DNA of 64,000 bases. Origin: Sporolactobacillus nakayamae (GTDB lineage Bacteria; Bacillota; Bacilli; Bacillales; Sporolactobacillaceae). Positions within the stretch are counted from its first letter, which is position 1. Each line of letters opens with the position of its first letter. Positions 18,022-27,507 of this stretch are shown here, piece after piece. The stretch spans positions 1 through 64,000 of the forward strand of contig NZ_FOOY01000014.1 of NCBI RefSeq assembly GCF_900113325.1. Reading direction: 5' to 3'. Under the pieces are notes generated by a model. The model had not been told where the DNA came from. It saw nothing but the letters and a program-made list of their open reading frames with translations, and made no database searches. Position numbers and translations under genes: made by a program.

Positions 18022-19185
18022 ATGGATTCAAAAATTTATGATGTGATTATTGTCGGAGCAGGTCCTGGTGGCAGTTCACTGGCAGCAAAGCTTGCTGAAG
18101 CAGGGCTTCATGTTTTAATTTTAGAGAAGCAAAGTTTTCCGCGTTATAAAGTATGTGGAGGCGGGATTACCAAGAGAGCCCTCCTGAAAATGCCGACTGC
18201 TATCACACCGATTATTCGAGATCAGATCACTTCATTTGTCACGGTGGAAGGTAATCATGACATTCAGGAGTTTAAACATAAAACGCCGTTTATTTATATG
18301 GTTATGAGAGACGAATTGGATCAACTACTGGCGAAACATGCCGTTGACTGTGGTGTAGAACTGAAAGAGGATTCCTTCGTTAAAAAAGTGGTCGAGTGTG
18401 GTGGAGGGGTCGAGGTCTTCACAAGGGATGAGAAATATTCAGGACGGTATTTGGTTGGAGCCGATGGCGTAAACAGTATCGTTGCGAAACAGGTGGGGTT
18501 AATGTCGGAACGAAGGAAAGCTCTGGCATTGGAATATGAATTCAGATGTGACCAGGCAACAAACGCAAAATATAAAAACAAGTTTATCATTGATTATACC
18601 AGTGTACCTGACGGATATATATGGATATTTCCGAAAAATGGAATTTTATCGGCAGGCATCGGTTCTTACTCGTTAAGTCGGAAATTGATGTCGAAATATT
18701 TGCTTTCATTTCTGGACCATCAGGAAATGAGTGGAGATCTGCTGAGCGCGAAGGGATCTTTTTTGTCTGCTGGCGGTACCCGGCAGCCAATCATGACGCA
18801 ACGAACAGCATTAATCGGAGACGCAGCCGGACTGGTCGATTCATTTGCCGGAGAGGGCATCTACTATGCTTTGTGGAGTGCTGAATTACTTTCTGACCAT
18901 TTAATAAAGTCGATCAGGGATAGATATAGTGAAGCATTCTTAACCTATCAAAGAGATGTTGATCTGACAATCATGCCCGAACTCAGTACATTGGATCAGT
19001 TTGGCCGGAAATTTTACAAAAATCCGAAATTGATGCAAAAGATTGTTTCTCGTTTTCCTAAGTTATTAAGCTTAGTTTTTGATGTATTAGAAGGAAAAAG
19101 AGATTATAGCAAACTGTACAAGAAATTCAATATAGTAAAATCGTACGGCCATTTTTTGAATCTGAAAAGCTCTATTTTCACTTGA
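18022..19185 (+). CDS. Geranylgeranyl-reductase-like FAD-dependent oxidoreductase
   Basis: A 387-residue flavoprotein. The Rossmann FAD motif GAGPGGSSLA is near residue 11, the PRYKVCGGG segment of the geranylgeranyl reductase superfamily near residue 43, and the second FAD motif GDAAGLVDSFAGEG near residue 270. Relatives reduce double bonds of prenyl chains in lipids or quinones, or act as halogenases. I start at the ATG at 18022 because an upstream extension from 17908 does not look like this family. It lies with lgt and a His-rich membrane protein. The substrate is unknown; a membrane prenyl lipid is plausible. Confidence 0.82.
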   Translation: MDSKIYDVIIVGAGPGGSSLAAKLAEAGLHVLILEKQSFPRYKVCGGGITKRALLKMPTAITPIIRDQITSFVTVEGNHDIQEFKHKTPFIYMVMRDELDQLLAKHAVDCGVELKEDSFVKKVVECGGGVEVFTRDEKYSGRYLVGADGVNSIVAKQVGLMSERRKALALEYEFRCDQATNAKYKNKFIIDYTSVPDGYIWIFPKNGILSAGIGSYSLSRKLMSKYLLSFLDHQEMSGDLLSAKGSFLSAGGTRQPIMTQRTALIGDAAGLVDSFAGEGIYYALWSAELLSDHLIKSIRDRYSEAFLTYQRDVDLTIMPELSTLDQFGRKFYKNPKLMQKIVSRFPKLLSLVFDVLEGKRDYSKLYKKFNIVKSYGHFLNLKSSIFT

Positions 19186-19251
19186 GTCCATTCTAAAAGA
19201 CCAATTAATGATATTACCGTCATGATACGGAGTTATGTTTAGGAATAAAGG

Positions 19252-19283
19252 TTGACCCTGTACTTTGGTACAGGGTTTATATT
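19252..19283 (+). promoter_or_regulatory. MerR-type mer promoter/operator
   Basis: The dyad ACCCTGTAC-TTTG-GTACAGGGT (19255-19276) lies between -35 TTGACC and a -10 (TTATAT or TATATT), giving an overlong spacer of 19-20 bp. MerR needs that layout to twist the DNA into an active promoter when Hg(II) binds. Confidence 0.92.
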
Positions 19284-19301
19284 GTATATGAGGTGAAACA
19301 A

Positions 19302-19694
19302 ATGGGGTTACGAATCGGACAGCTGGCCAGCCGAACTTACGTCAACAAAGAAACGATCCGGTACTATGAACGGCTGGGGCTAATTCCAATTCCCTCTCGT
19401 ACAGCGAAAGGATACCGTATCTATAAGGCTCAAACAGTGGACCGAGTGAATTTTATTAAAAAGTTGAAGAGATTAGGATTTACATTGAATGAAATTGACA
19501 AGTTGTTAGGCGTTGTTGACCGCAATGAAGTGAAGTGCAGAGATATATATGATTTTACCGTTAACAAGATTGGTGAGATACAGCATAAAATCGAGGAATT
19601 AAACAAACTTGAAAAGATGCTTGTCGATCTGAAAAAAAGATGTCCTGAGAATAAAGAGATTTATGAGTGCCCCATTATTGAATCCTTAATGTGA
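19302..19694 (+). CDS. merR: Mercury-responsive regulator MerR
   Basis: A 130-residue MerR protein, very close to the Bacillus RC607 type: the N-terminal winged helix ([15 protein letters not shown]), the dimer helix, and three cysteines for Hg(II) (VKCRDIY, KRCPENK, YECPIIE). It represses and, with Hg(II), activates the promoter just upstream, which also reads into merA. The ATG at 19302 follows GAGGTGA; an in-frame GTG lies within that site. Confidence 0.95.
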   Translation: MGLRIGQLASRTYVNKETIRYYERLGLIPIPSRTAKGYRIYKAQTVDRVNFIKKLKRLGFTLNEIDKLLGVVDRNEVKCRDIYDFTVNKIGEIQHKIEELNKLEKMLVDLKKRCPENKEIYECPIIESLM

Positions 19695-19714
19695 GAATAC
19701 GAGGAGGAAATCAT

Positions 19715-21349
19715 ATGATAACGTATCGAATGACTGTTCAGGGGATGACTTGTGCCGGGTGTGAAGACCATGTGGCAAGTACTCTGGAACATATTGGTGC
19801 AAGAAACATTAAGGTTAATTATCAACGTGGGGAAGCTCTTTTTGGGCTCCCGGTTAGTATTAAAAAGGAGACTGTGGAACGGGCAATAGTTGAAGCACAC
19901 TATCAACCTGTAAATTTTATGCAGATCCAATCAGAAGGAGATTCTGATAAAGAAGACGACTACGATTACATTATTATTGGCTCTGGCGGTGCGGCTTTTG
20001 CTTCAGCCATTAAAGCCAGAGAGTATGGCGCCAGAGTGGCAATGATTGAACGAGGTATAGTTGGCGGTACCTGTGTTAATATCGGCTGTGTTCCTTCTAA
20101 GACCTTGCTCAGAGCCGGGGAAATTAATAACCAGGCAAAAAATCATCCATTCAAGGGATTGCACACTTCAGCAGCTGAAGCTGATTTAGCGCAACTGGTT
20201 GAGCAAAAAAATGAATTGGTTGAAACATTACGGATCCAAAAGTATGAAAATTTAATTGGAACTTATGGTTTTGAACTTATTAAAGGAGAGGCAAAGTTTG
20301 TCAATGAAAAAACGATCGAAGTGAATGGCAGACAACTGACGGGAAAGCGTTTTTTAATCGCCACCGGTGCTTCACCGCTCATACCCGATATTCCCGGATT
20401 AAATCATGTGGATTTCTTAACCAGCACAACTTTACTTGAACTGAAAAAGATCCCGAAACGTCTTGCGGTCATCGGTTCCGGTTATGTAGGTTTTGAATTA
20501 GGTCAGCTTTTTCATCATTTAGGTACGGAAGTAACATTGATGCAGCAGAGCAATCAATTATTAAAAAAATATGATCCGGAAATATCGGAAACCATAACAC
20601 GAGCTTTAACACAACAAGGTATTCATTTTATTACCGGAATAAAATTCAAGCGTATCGAACAAGACGGGCAGATAAAGAAAGTCCATATAAAGACTGAGGG
20701 TAAGGAACAAGTTATTGAAGCAGAGCAGTTGCTTGTCGCAACAGGACGCAAACCGAACACAGCAAACTTAAATCTGTATTCAGCAAACGTTAAGGTCGGT
20801 ACCCGGGGTGAAGTCCTCATTGATGAATTTTCCAGAACGACCAATCCACGTATTTATGCAGCTGGGGATGTCACGCTCGGCCCGCAATTCGTCTATGTCG
20901 CTGCTTATCAAGGCGGTCTTGCTGCAGACAATGCCGTCGGAGGACTTGGTCAAAAAACCGACTTAGACTTTGTACCGAGCGTTATGTTTACAACTCCATC
21001 AACTGCCATGGTTGGATTAACGGAAGAGCAGGCAATAAAAAAAGGCCTTAAGGTAAAAACGTCTGTTCTGCCTTTAAGTACCGTGCCCAGAGCAATCGTT
21101 AATCGAGAGACGACTGGTGTCTTTAAATTAGTGGCAGAAGCAAAGACACTCAAGGTCTTGGGCGTCCATATTGTTGCTGAAAATGCGGGAGACGTGATCT
21201 ATGCTGCGACATTAGCCGTAAAGTTTGGGATGACTGTGGAAGATCTTCAAGATACCCTCACGCCTTATCTCACTATGGCCGAAGGCTTAAGGTTAGCAGC
21301 ACTCACATTTGACAAAGATATATCTACACTTTCTTGTTGTGCAGGATAA
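19715..21349 (+). CDS. merA: Mercuric reductase MerA
   Basis: A 544-residue flavoenzyme. It has one N-terminal HMA domain with GMTCAGC, an FAD domain, the redox-active pair in [13 protein letters not shown], an NADPH domain ([10 protein letters not shown]), and the C-terminal CC pair (STLSCCAG) that passes Hg(II) to the active site. It reduces Hg(II) to volatile Hg(0) with NADPH. It follows merR by 20 bases. No merT, merP or merB is in the window, so uptake must use another route. All catalytic cysteines are present. Confidence 0.97.
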   Translation: MITYRMTVQGMTCAGCEDHVASTLEHIGARNIKVNYQRGEALFGLPVSIKKETVERAIVEAHYQPVNFMQIQSEGDSDKEDDYDYIIIGSGGAAFASAIKAREYGARVAMIERGIVGGTCVNIGCVPSKTLLRAGEINNQAKNHPFKGLHTSAAEADLAQLVEQKNELVETLRIQKYENLIGTYGFELIKGEAKFVNEKTIEVNGRQLTGKRFLIATGASPLIPDIPGLNHVDFLTSTTLLELKKIPKRLAVIGSGYVGFELGQLFHHLGTEVTLMQQSNQLLKKYDPEISETITRALTQQGIHFITGIKFKRIEQDGQIKKVHIKTEGKEQVIEAEQLLVATGRKPNTANLNLYSANVKVGTRGEVLIDEFSRTTNPRIYAAGDVTLGPQFVYVAAYQGGLAADNAVGGLGQKTDLDFVPSVMFTTPSTAMVGLTEEQAIKKGLKVKTSVLPLSTVPRAIVNRETTGVFKLVAEAKTLKVLGVHIVAENAGDVIYAATLAVKFGMTVEDLQDTLTPYLTMAEGLRLAALTFDKDISTLSCCAG

Positions 21350-21375
21350 CAATGTTAATAATAAAGAAACAAATT

Positions 21376-21422
21376 AAAGCCGATTTCCCATTTTTCCTTA
21401 AAAATGGGAAATCGGCTTTTTC
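21376..21422 (+). terminator. Terminator of the mer operon
   Basis: AAAGCCGATTTCCCATTTTT and its complement form a stem of about 19 bp followed by T. It is 27 bases after the merA stop. Confidence 0.93.
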
Positions 21423-21424
21423 TC

Positions 21425-21844
21425 ATAATTTAAAAAAGTATAACCCCGATGACGATCTGCTTCAAATCAGGATGATGCTGTTTACTGTAGCCATACGTAA
21501 TGGCAGGTGTCCCGTCCGCCCCATCTGGCGAAGTGTAGCTGCCCTAAAACAAATAGGATGTGGTATCGCTGCGGACACCGGACACCGGGAGACCCGGTTT
21601 CTGATAGGCGGAAAGAGACAGGGGTGGAATACACACGCCAGGGGCCGGCCTCGTGCAGGTGATCCAACGCTCGACCGAACGCCGAGAGAGGCTTTCGAAC
21701 GGATCTCATCCCAATCCGGCAGATGATTGATCGTTTCATTAAATTGGTTTTCTCACAAATCACGGAAATCAACTGAGAAGCACCCACCGACAGGGTGAGC
21801 ACCTGATCTGTTTCCATGACTTTTTGCCATTTCCGAATATTCAT
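21425..21844 (-). pseudogene. Remnant of an IS1634/DUF4277-type transposase
   Basis: On the minus strand, the start MNIRKWQKVMETDQVLTLSV...ICEKTN is followed, in another frame, by ETINHLPDWDE, and then, in a third stretch, by SGVRSDTTSYLF...ITYGYSKQHHPDLKQI. The last part matches the DTTS and YGYSKDHRPDLKQ motifs of IS1634-type DDE transposases. There is a frameshift, an internal loss and a stop, and the gene breaks off at the mer terminator. I infer it marks one edge of the mercury module. Confidence 0.75.
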
Positions 21845-21944
21845 GAACAGCTCTTTCCTTCATATTTATTCCTCAATTTATTTCTATCAATCATCGTATT
21901 TAGTGATGTTCATCAACATGTTCTAAATCTTACAACATAATTTG

Positions 21945-21991
21945 TTTCTACATAGTTTCCACACAAAATCCACACATTTATTGATTATCAT
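21945..21991 (+). promoter_or_regulatory. Promoter with three 11-bp repeats before the M23 peptidase gene
   Basis: The units TTTCTACATAG, TTTCCACACAA and AATCCACACAT (21945-21977) are followed 8 bp later by TATCAT (21986-21991), a fair -10. The leader to the ATG at 22205 is about 205 bases, AT-rich, with a GAGGAGG box at 22027 that has no start codon in reach. Confidence 0.75.
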
Positions 21992-22204
21992 TATTTTAAT
22001 AACTAAACCACATTATAGAGAAATTGAGGAGGTTTCAGATAAAAAAATAAATCGCGATTAATTAATTAAACGAAATAATATTGAGATCGAAACATGTCGA
22101 AATTTGTCATATTGAACTGTTACGATATGATTAATGGCTCTAGCGGGGGTCTTTCACCTTAAAACTCCAAAGAAAAGAAAAGAAGCTAAAGGGGAAAGAT
22201 AGTA

Positions 22205-23365
22205 GTGAAAAGAAAATATTTACGCACAACAATGATCTTGGGTACAGCGTTTTTGTTGATAACGAGTTATACGGAGAGCTACGCACACGCCACTTCAGAA
22301 CGTCAATTCAATACGAAACAAAGCTTATCTTCTGAGCAACAGTTGTCGAAGAATGATAGACAACAAGATGTAGCGATAAATAGAATTAAATCATCCGAAA
22401 AGCAGATTGAGAAGATAAAAAGAAGTGTAGCAGATAAACAATCTAAACTGGTTGAAAGTGAAGCAATATCCGAATCGATGAAAGATCAGATTGATCGGCT
22501 TACCAAACAGATCAGTATTAGGGATAAATTATTAAAAGAACGGATACGTTCCATTTACATAAATGGAGGGGCAATCAGTTATCTTGATGTTCTTCTTGGT
22601 GCAGATAGTTTTGGAAATTTTCTGGATCGATTATTCGCCTTGAAATTGATTACTGAAACAGATAACAAAATACTGACTGCTCAAGAGAAAGATAAGAAGG
22701 ATCAAGTATCAAAACAAAAGATACTAAAACAAGAACTGATAAATCTGAAAAATGGATTGGCAGATCTAAAAAAATTAGAAAATGATCTACTTCAGAAACA
22801 GAAAGATCAAAAAAATGAGTTAGCGTTATTAAGAAAAGAAGCATCCAAAATTAAAGAAAAGTCAATGGATAAGAAGGAAGAAAAGGACATTGTAAAGGCT
22901 CAAACGAGTTCAGCAGAAAATAGAGCATCGACTTTATCATTAAAAAAGTTATCGTTAAACAAATCAGATTTTATTAATCCTACTCAGGGTTATATCTCAT
23001 CTGGGTTTGGTAATCGGTCATTTGATAACAGCTTTCATCCAGGAATTGATATAGCTAACAGTGAGGGAACACCAGTTAAGGCTGCAGCTGACGGAGTAGT
23101 TTTCAGAGCGTATCAATCTTCAAGTTATGGAAATACGGTAATGGTTTCCCATCAAATTGATGGAAAATTGTATACGACGGTCTATGCTCACCTAAACGCT
23201 TATAATGTATCTACAGGTGAACGAGTGACTCAGGGACAAGTGATTGGCGGAATGGGTAATACAGGCGAATCATTTGGGTCTCATCTGCATTTTGAATTGT
23301 ATATAGGCCCTTGGACTCCACCACCACATAAAGGGGCAGTTAATCCAGTGAGCTATATTCAATAA
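22205..23365 (+). CDS. Secreted M23 (LytM) peptidase with coiled coil, EnvC-like
   Basis: A 386-residue secreted protein: a signal peptide (residues 1-28), a long coiled coil (about 40-235), and a C-terminal LytM domain. The zinc ligands are seen in HPGIDIA (about 278-284), and the catalytic end is SHLHFELY. This layout fits EnvC- or CwlO-like factors that cut or control the cutting of peptidoglycan peptides. The first zinc His and the HxH pair are intact, so it is probably an active endopeptidase. The 11-bp repeat promoter links it to the island's regulator. It is the last island gene before a biosynthetic cluster. Confidence 0.88.
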   Translation: MKRKYLRTTMILGTAFLLITSYTESYAHATSERQFNTKQSLSSEQQLSKNDRQQDVAINRIKSSEKQIEKIKRSVADKQSKLVESEAISESMKDQIDRLTKQISIRDKLLKERIRSIYINGGAISYLDVLLGADSFGNFLDRLFALKLITETDNKILTAQEKDKKDQVSKQKILKQELINLKNGLADLKKLENDLLQKQKDQKNELALLRKEASKIKEKSMDKKEEKDIVKAQTSSAENRASTLSLKKLSLNKSDFINPTQGYISSGFGNRSFDNSFHPGIDIANSEGTPVKAAADGVVFRAYQSSSYGNTVMVSHQIDGKLYTTVYAHLNAYNVSTGERVTQGQVIGGMGNTGESFGSHLHFELYIGPWTPPPHKGAVNPVSYIQ

Positions 23366-23529
23366 AAGCCGTTTGAATTTCGATTAGATTTTAGTAGAAT
23401 ACAATTATAAAATCAGGTATAGAATAAAAAATTTTTATACTAAGCTTGTAGATAGAATGAGCTGTACGGTGGTTTTCATCAGTGAGCTCATTATATTATT
23501 ATAGCCAATTCAGAGGTGTATCTATTTTA

Positions 23530-23575
23530 TTCAATAGTAATTTCGGTTGATAAAATTCTCTGAAGTTGATACAAT
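23530..23575 (+). promoter_or_regulatory. Promoter of the ArsR-type regulator with operator half
   Basis: A -35 TTGATA (23547-23552), 17-bp spacer and -10 TACAAT (23570-23575) predict a start at or beside the ATG at 23582, so the mRNA would be leaderless; there is no ribosome site. Just upstream, TTCAATAGTA (23530-23539) repeats in reverse the TACTATTGAA core of the operator at 24903-24928, which suggests autoregulation. Confidence 0.65.
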
Positions 23576-23581
23576 AGTATT

Positions 23582-23878
23582 ATGATTATTAAACTAACAG
23601 AAAAACAAGAAGATGAATTAAGAGTAAAAGTTTTTAAGGCTCTATCGGATCCAATCAGATTGGAGATTATTCGATATTTAAAAAAGGTAAATCGAGGGGT
23701 AACTTGTGGTGAAATCGGAGAGATAGTTAAAATGAGTAAATCTGCAGGTTCTTATCATTTTAAAATTCTTCGAGAAGCAGGATTAATTCTTACACGAAAG
23801 CAGTCCAGAGAGAAATATGTTTCTCTTAATTATGATATCTTTGATAAATATGTGACAAAATTTCTAGATTCTCTTTGA
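23582..23878 (+). CDS. ArsR-family winged-helix regulator
   Basis: A 98-residue single-domain protein: FKALSDPIRLEIIRYL opens the winged helix, and the recognition helix includes SKSAGSYHFKILREAG. It lacks the ELCVCD cysteine motif of CadC; one cysteine (VTCGEIG) is at that place. So it may sense a small molecule or redox rather than metal. It is separated from the A-T-TE gene by an IS remnant, but both promoters share a sequence motif, which makes it the likely cluster repressor. Confidence 0.8.
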   Translation: MIIKLTEKQEDELRVKVFKALSDPIRLEIIRYLKKVNRGVTCGEIGEIVKMSKSAGSYHFKILREAGLILTRKQSREKYVSLNYDIFDKYVTKFLDSL

Positions 23879-23907
23879 ATTTAGAAATTTTTTGTTTATT
23901 GAGAACG

Positions 23908-24835
23908 CAACTTTCGCAGCTTAATCCTGGTAGGTAAACCCTGATATAGTTGGGTAGTCTGTCAATCTATTGCTGGAGTTGACAGACGATACACTTCTTG
24001 ATTGTATTTTTGGTTTCGGCTAAATCTAAATGGAAAAGGTCAAGTAGATGGGTCAGGGCAACGCCCCAATCCAGGGTCCTTATTTCGTCGCAAGGTTCTT
24101 AGAACATGCCGCCTAGTGTCAGTTCGTCCGAACTGCAGCGGTTTCGCCAGTCCAGAAAAGAATGAACCGAGTAAATACGATTGCTGTATGGCTGATCATG
24201 GGGTCATACGACCGTCCCTAAAATTATTTTTGTAGTTTTAGAAAAAATTGGTCGTTTTAAAGAAGAACTCAATGTCCCGTCTCTTCTTTAGATTCGGATA
24301 ATTTATATTCCGTCATCGTGCAGTCGGTACTAAAAATGACAATCCAGCGGTCCTGCTGGTAACGGTTTTGTGCGAAAACCACTTTGGACGGAATCCAATT
24401 GGCAGGGTGGTGCGGATTGAACACAGAATGCCTTTTTGACTGGTGACTGGTTCAGCGAGCCGGAACAGAGGTTTTAATCCAAACTGTTTCGGTCAACCTG
24501 ATAACGCTGATTTGTCGCTTTCACTATGCTAATGACATCTAGTCCCTGACAGGTCAGCGCTTTGACCAGCAGCTGCTGTGTGAACCAACTGTCCATCAGG
24601 ACATAGGGGGCATGAACCCCCTTGACATCCGTTCCACCATGGCAGGAATTTGATCTGGAGCTATCTGCAAGGCTTTGATCCGACGTTTGTATCCGGAACA
24701 CTTCTTGTCGATACCAGCATGAATCCTATTTATCACTGTTTTTTCTAAACTGAGCAGGGAAAAGTTAACGGGGAGAAACGTGGTTCCGTCTGACCATTCC
24801 AGGGTCACGTCCTTATTTTTGAACTGTGAAAGTTG
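23908..24835 (-). mobile_element. Deleted IS4-type insertion sequence
   Basis: Near-perfect ends (CAACTTTCGCAG at 23908-23919; its complement with one change at 24824-24835) bound 928 bp. On the minus strand, pieces of an IS4-like transposase remain: TLEWSDGTTFLPVNFSLLS, YVLMDSWFT, VKATNQRYQVD and FAQNRYQQDRWIVIFSTDCT. They are in different frames with stops. The N-terminal part is missing next to the right end, so it cannot move alone. The left 300 bp (23920-24240) has no protein I can identify. Confidence 0.78.
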
Positions 24836-24902
24836 ATTTGAGAAATATTAAACTAGATAACGTTCTTGAAAAGTAAATATATAGGTGGTATACTACATTA
24901 AA

Positions 24903-24985
24903 GTTCAAATGTATTTGTACTATTGAACCATTAATGCATTAGCGGTATAATATATTATAGTTTAAAACAATTTGTACTTTTGAAC
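24903..24985 (+). promoter_or_regulatory. Promoter of the A-T-TE operon flanked by two 26-bp operators
   Basis: A -35 TTGAAC (24923-24928), a 17-bp spacer and a perfect -10 TATAAT (24946-24951). Two related elements flank the spacer: GTTCAA N14 TTGAAC (24903-24928, covering -35) and GTTTAA N14 TTGAAC (24960-24985, covering the start point). They share the 16-base core ATTTGTACTATTGAAC with one difference and lie 57 bp apart. This is a typical repressor layout, probably for the ArsR-type protein at 23582. Confidence 0.8.
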
Positions 24986-25008
24986 TGATAAAGGAGATGG
25001 GGATAATT

Positions 25009-27504
25009 ATGATAAGCGATAATATTACCGCTAAACGTGGAATACAAGAGGGCTTTCATCGGTATCCAGCAAATCTTTCCGAAATGATTTCTTACTCTGT
25101 TGAGAATTTTCCAGACAAATCAATTATTTATGTAGATTCTAGAGGGGAAAAAATCACCACTTATCTTGATACCTATAACGAATCTAGGTTGATACTTAAC
25201 AATTTGCATCAAAGCGGAATTAAAACTGGAGATATTGTCGTCTTAGCTCTAGAGGAACACTCTGATTTCATTCCTTTAATTTGGGCCTGTGTTTTGGGAG
25301 GAATAATACCTTGCCCAATAATTCCACGAGTTGCAGATATGGAAGTATGGAGAGGCAATCTAAACCATATATCAAAATTGCTTAATAATCCCACTTTTAT
25401 CATTTCATCGCGTAACCTTAAATTATTTGATGTAGATAACAAAATCCTAAAGGTAGAAGATTTACATAACCCTGTATCTGCACCTGCAAAAGTCGATAGC
25501 GATAATGTTCCGGATATTGCCTTTTTAATGCTGAGCTCTGGTTCAACAGGTGCTCCGAAAGCAATTACTCTGACTCATGAAAATATCCTTAATTCATTAG
25601 AAGGAAAGCGACTTGCTACAGGAATAGAGGATACCGATATTACCATGAATTGGATTGCTTTTGATCATGTTGCGGCATTAACAGAGTGCCACTTCTTGCC
25701 ATTGTTCACGGGCTCAACGCAGATTCAAGTTCCAGCGGTTGATATTGTTTCAGATCCACTCTTTTTTTTGAAAATAATTAGCAAATATCGAGTTTCACAT
25801 ACATTTACACCTAACTTCCTACTGGGACAAATCACTTCACTGATAGATGGTACAAATGGTTTGCCAGAAAAAATTCAGCAAATGGATTTTTCTTGCCTCA
25901 AACGTATTATTTCTGGAGGTGAGGCTAACGTATGTGAAACGGGAGACCGCTTCTTAAATGCATTTGCAGATCTAGGTATGAAACGTTCAGTCATTTGGCC
26001 AGCATTTGGTATGACTGAAACCTGTGCTGGATCAATCTATTCAACTAATTTTGAGAATGAAATCGGCAAGAGTGAGTTCGCAACTCTCGGGAAACCTATT
26101 CCTGGTTTGAAAATTCGAATTCTTGGGGAAAACGGGGAGGTCATGAACCCAGGCCAAGAAGGGGAACTTCAGCTGCACGGTGCTATGATCTTCAATAAAT
26201 ATTATTCCAATGAAAAAGCTACAAAGGAAGCATTTACTGAAGATGGATGGTTTAAAACAGGAGATCTTGGCATTATTGAGCCTGACTCAGGATCTTTACG
26301 CTTAGTAGGGAGAAGTAAAGATAGCATTATTGTTAATGGTAACAATTACTTTCTTTACGAACTGGAAACAGTAATTGGAAGTCTTGAAGGTATAGCGCCT
26401 TCTTTTATTGCTGCATTCTCAACGCGGCCAGTTGGATCGGATACCGAGTCACTTGTTGTTTTCTATACTCCACTGAGTGATTATAATACACCTCAACAAC
26501 TTAGGAATATTAACATTGCGATTAGAAATATCACAATATTACGCTGGGGATTCCGTCCTCTTTTAGTGCTTCCTGTATCCAAAGATATACTTATTAAGAC
26601 AAGTCTTGGTAAAATTCAGCGTTCTAAGCTGCGAAAGAAATACGAATCAGGAGAGTTTGATAGCTTAATAGCAGATTTTGCTAGTTTAGAAAAAGAATAT
26701 ACTCCACCAATTGTGCCTGCTGAGAATGGATACGAAGAGAAAATAATCAATTTATTTTCTAAGATAACAGGGATTTCAACAGGAGAAATAGGTGCGACTA
26801 GTAATTTCTTTTCACTAGGTGGTACATCGCTAGAGATATTACGTTTACTTACTAGTCTTAAAGGACAATTTGACACCAAACGGAATTTTTCTTTAGTAGA
26901 CTTGCTTCGAGACCCTACACCTAGAGGCATAGCTCATCTTGCTTCTTCTAAAACAGCTAATAATAAAGAATACAATCCAATCGTGCCGCTTCAGAAAAAA
27001 GGAGTTGGAGCACCCATTTTTATGATTCACCCAGGAGTCGGAGAGGTTCTGGTTTTTGTAAATCTGGCTAATTTTTTCATGGATGAAAGACCTATTTATG
27101 CTTTAAGAGCACGTGGATTCAATCCAAACGAGAAATTTTTTGAATCTTTTGATGAACTTGTATCGACCTATGCTGCTGCTATTAAGCAATATCAACCACA
27201 TGGACCGTACTACATTGCAGGATATTCCTATGGTGGTCCAGTTTCACTACCAGTTGCACAAACTTTGGAAGCGATGGGAGAGAAGGTACATGTTTTAGTA
27301 ATTGATGCTCCGCCAGTAATTGAACATCCACGAGGTAAGGTTGATAGGGTAGAAAGTGCTCTTATGTTGTCTTTCTTTCTCGGCTTTATTGATAAAAGTC
27401 AACTTGATACTCTTGGTAATTATCTAAGAGAATCTGAGGATATAAATCCAGTAGACTATCTTTTTTCATTGGCACCGACCTCGAGAATTCGAGAGCTTGG
27501 ATAA
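25009..27504 (+). CDS. NRPS-like A-T-TE enzyme, thioesterase cut short by an in-frame stop
   Basis: An 831-residue multidomain protein without a condensation domain. The adenylation domain (about 20-560) has LSSGSTGAPKAI, NWIAFDHV, FGMTETCAG, GWFKTGDLG and the catalytic Lys in SLGKIQRSKL. The carrier domain has the phosphopantetheine Ser in FSLGGTSLE (near 604). The thioesterase starts near 670 with GYSYGG (near 738). The TAA at 27502 ends it before the catalytic His, and the missing end continues in the same frame at 27508. A-T-TE enzymes of this kind, known from atromentin or ralfuranone synthesis, activate and dimerise aryl keto acids; I do not know this substrate. I start at the ATG 25009. 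Confidence 0.85.
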   Translation: MISDNITAKRGIQEGFHRYPANLSEMISYSVENFPDKSIIYVDSRGEKITTYLDTYNESRLILNNLHQSGIKTGDIVVLALEEHSDFIPLIWACVLGGIIPCPIIPRVADMEVWRGNLNHISKLLNNPTFIISSRNLKLFDVDNKILKVEDLHNPVSAPAKVDSDNVPDIAFLMLSSGSTGAPKAITLTHENILNSLEGKRLATGIEDTDITMNWIAFDHVAALTECHFLPLFTGSTQIQVPAVDIVSDPLFFLKIISKYRVSHTFTPNFLLGQITSLIDGTNGLPEKIQQMDFSCLKRIISGGEANVCETGDRFLNAFADLGMKRSVIWPAFGMTETCAGSIYSTNFENEIGKSEFATLGKPIPGLKIRILGENGEVMNPGQEGELQLHGAMIFNKYYSNEKATKEAFTEDGWFKTGDLGIIEPDSGSLRLVGRSKDSIIVNGNNYFLYELETVIGSLEGIAPSFIAAFSTRPVGSDTESLVVFYTPLSDYNTPQQLRNINIAIRNITILRWGFRPLLVLPVSKDILIKTSLGKIQRSKLRKKYESGEFDSLIADFASLEKEYTPPIVPAENGYEEKIINLFSKITGISTGEIGATSNFFSLGGTSLEILRLLTSLKGQFDTKRNFSLVDLLRDPTPRGIAHLASSKTANNKEYNPIVPLQKKGVGAPIFMIHPGVGEVLVFVNLANFFMDERPIYALRARGFNPNEKFFESFDELVSTYAAAIKQYQPHGPYYIAGYSYGGPVSLPVAQTLEAMGEKVHVLVIDAPPVIEHPRGKVDRVESALMLSFFLGFIDKSQLDTLGNYLRESEDINPVDYLFSLAPTSRIRELG

Positions 27505-27507
27505 GAT

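Noticed and set aside
21334-21726. Plus-strand frame after merA
   Set aside because: It runs over the terminator hairpin and opposite the transposase remnant; no coding signal.
6849-22000. Fur-type boxes (GATTATCATT) near the -10 regions of the 11-bp repeat promoters
   Set aside because: They lack the second half-site and are explained as AT-rich -10 regions.
24002-24235. 77-codon plus-strand frame inside the IS remnant
   Set aside because: No ribosome site, no known motif; within a deleted IS.
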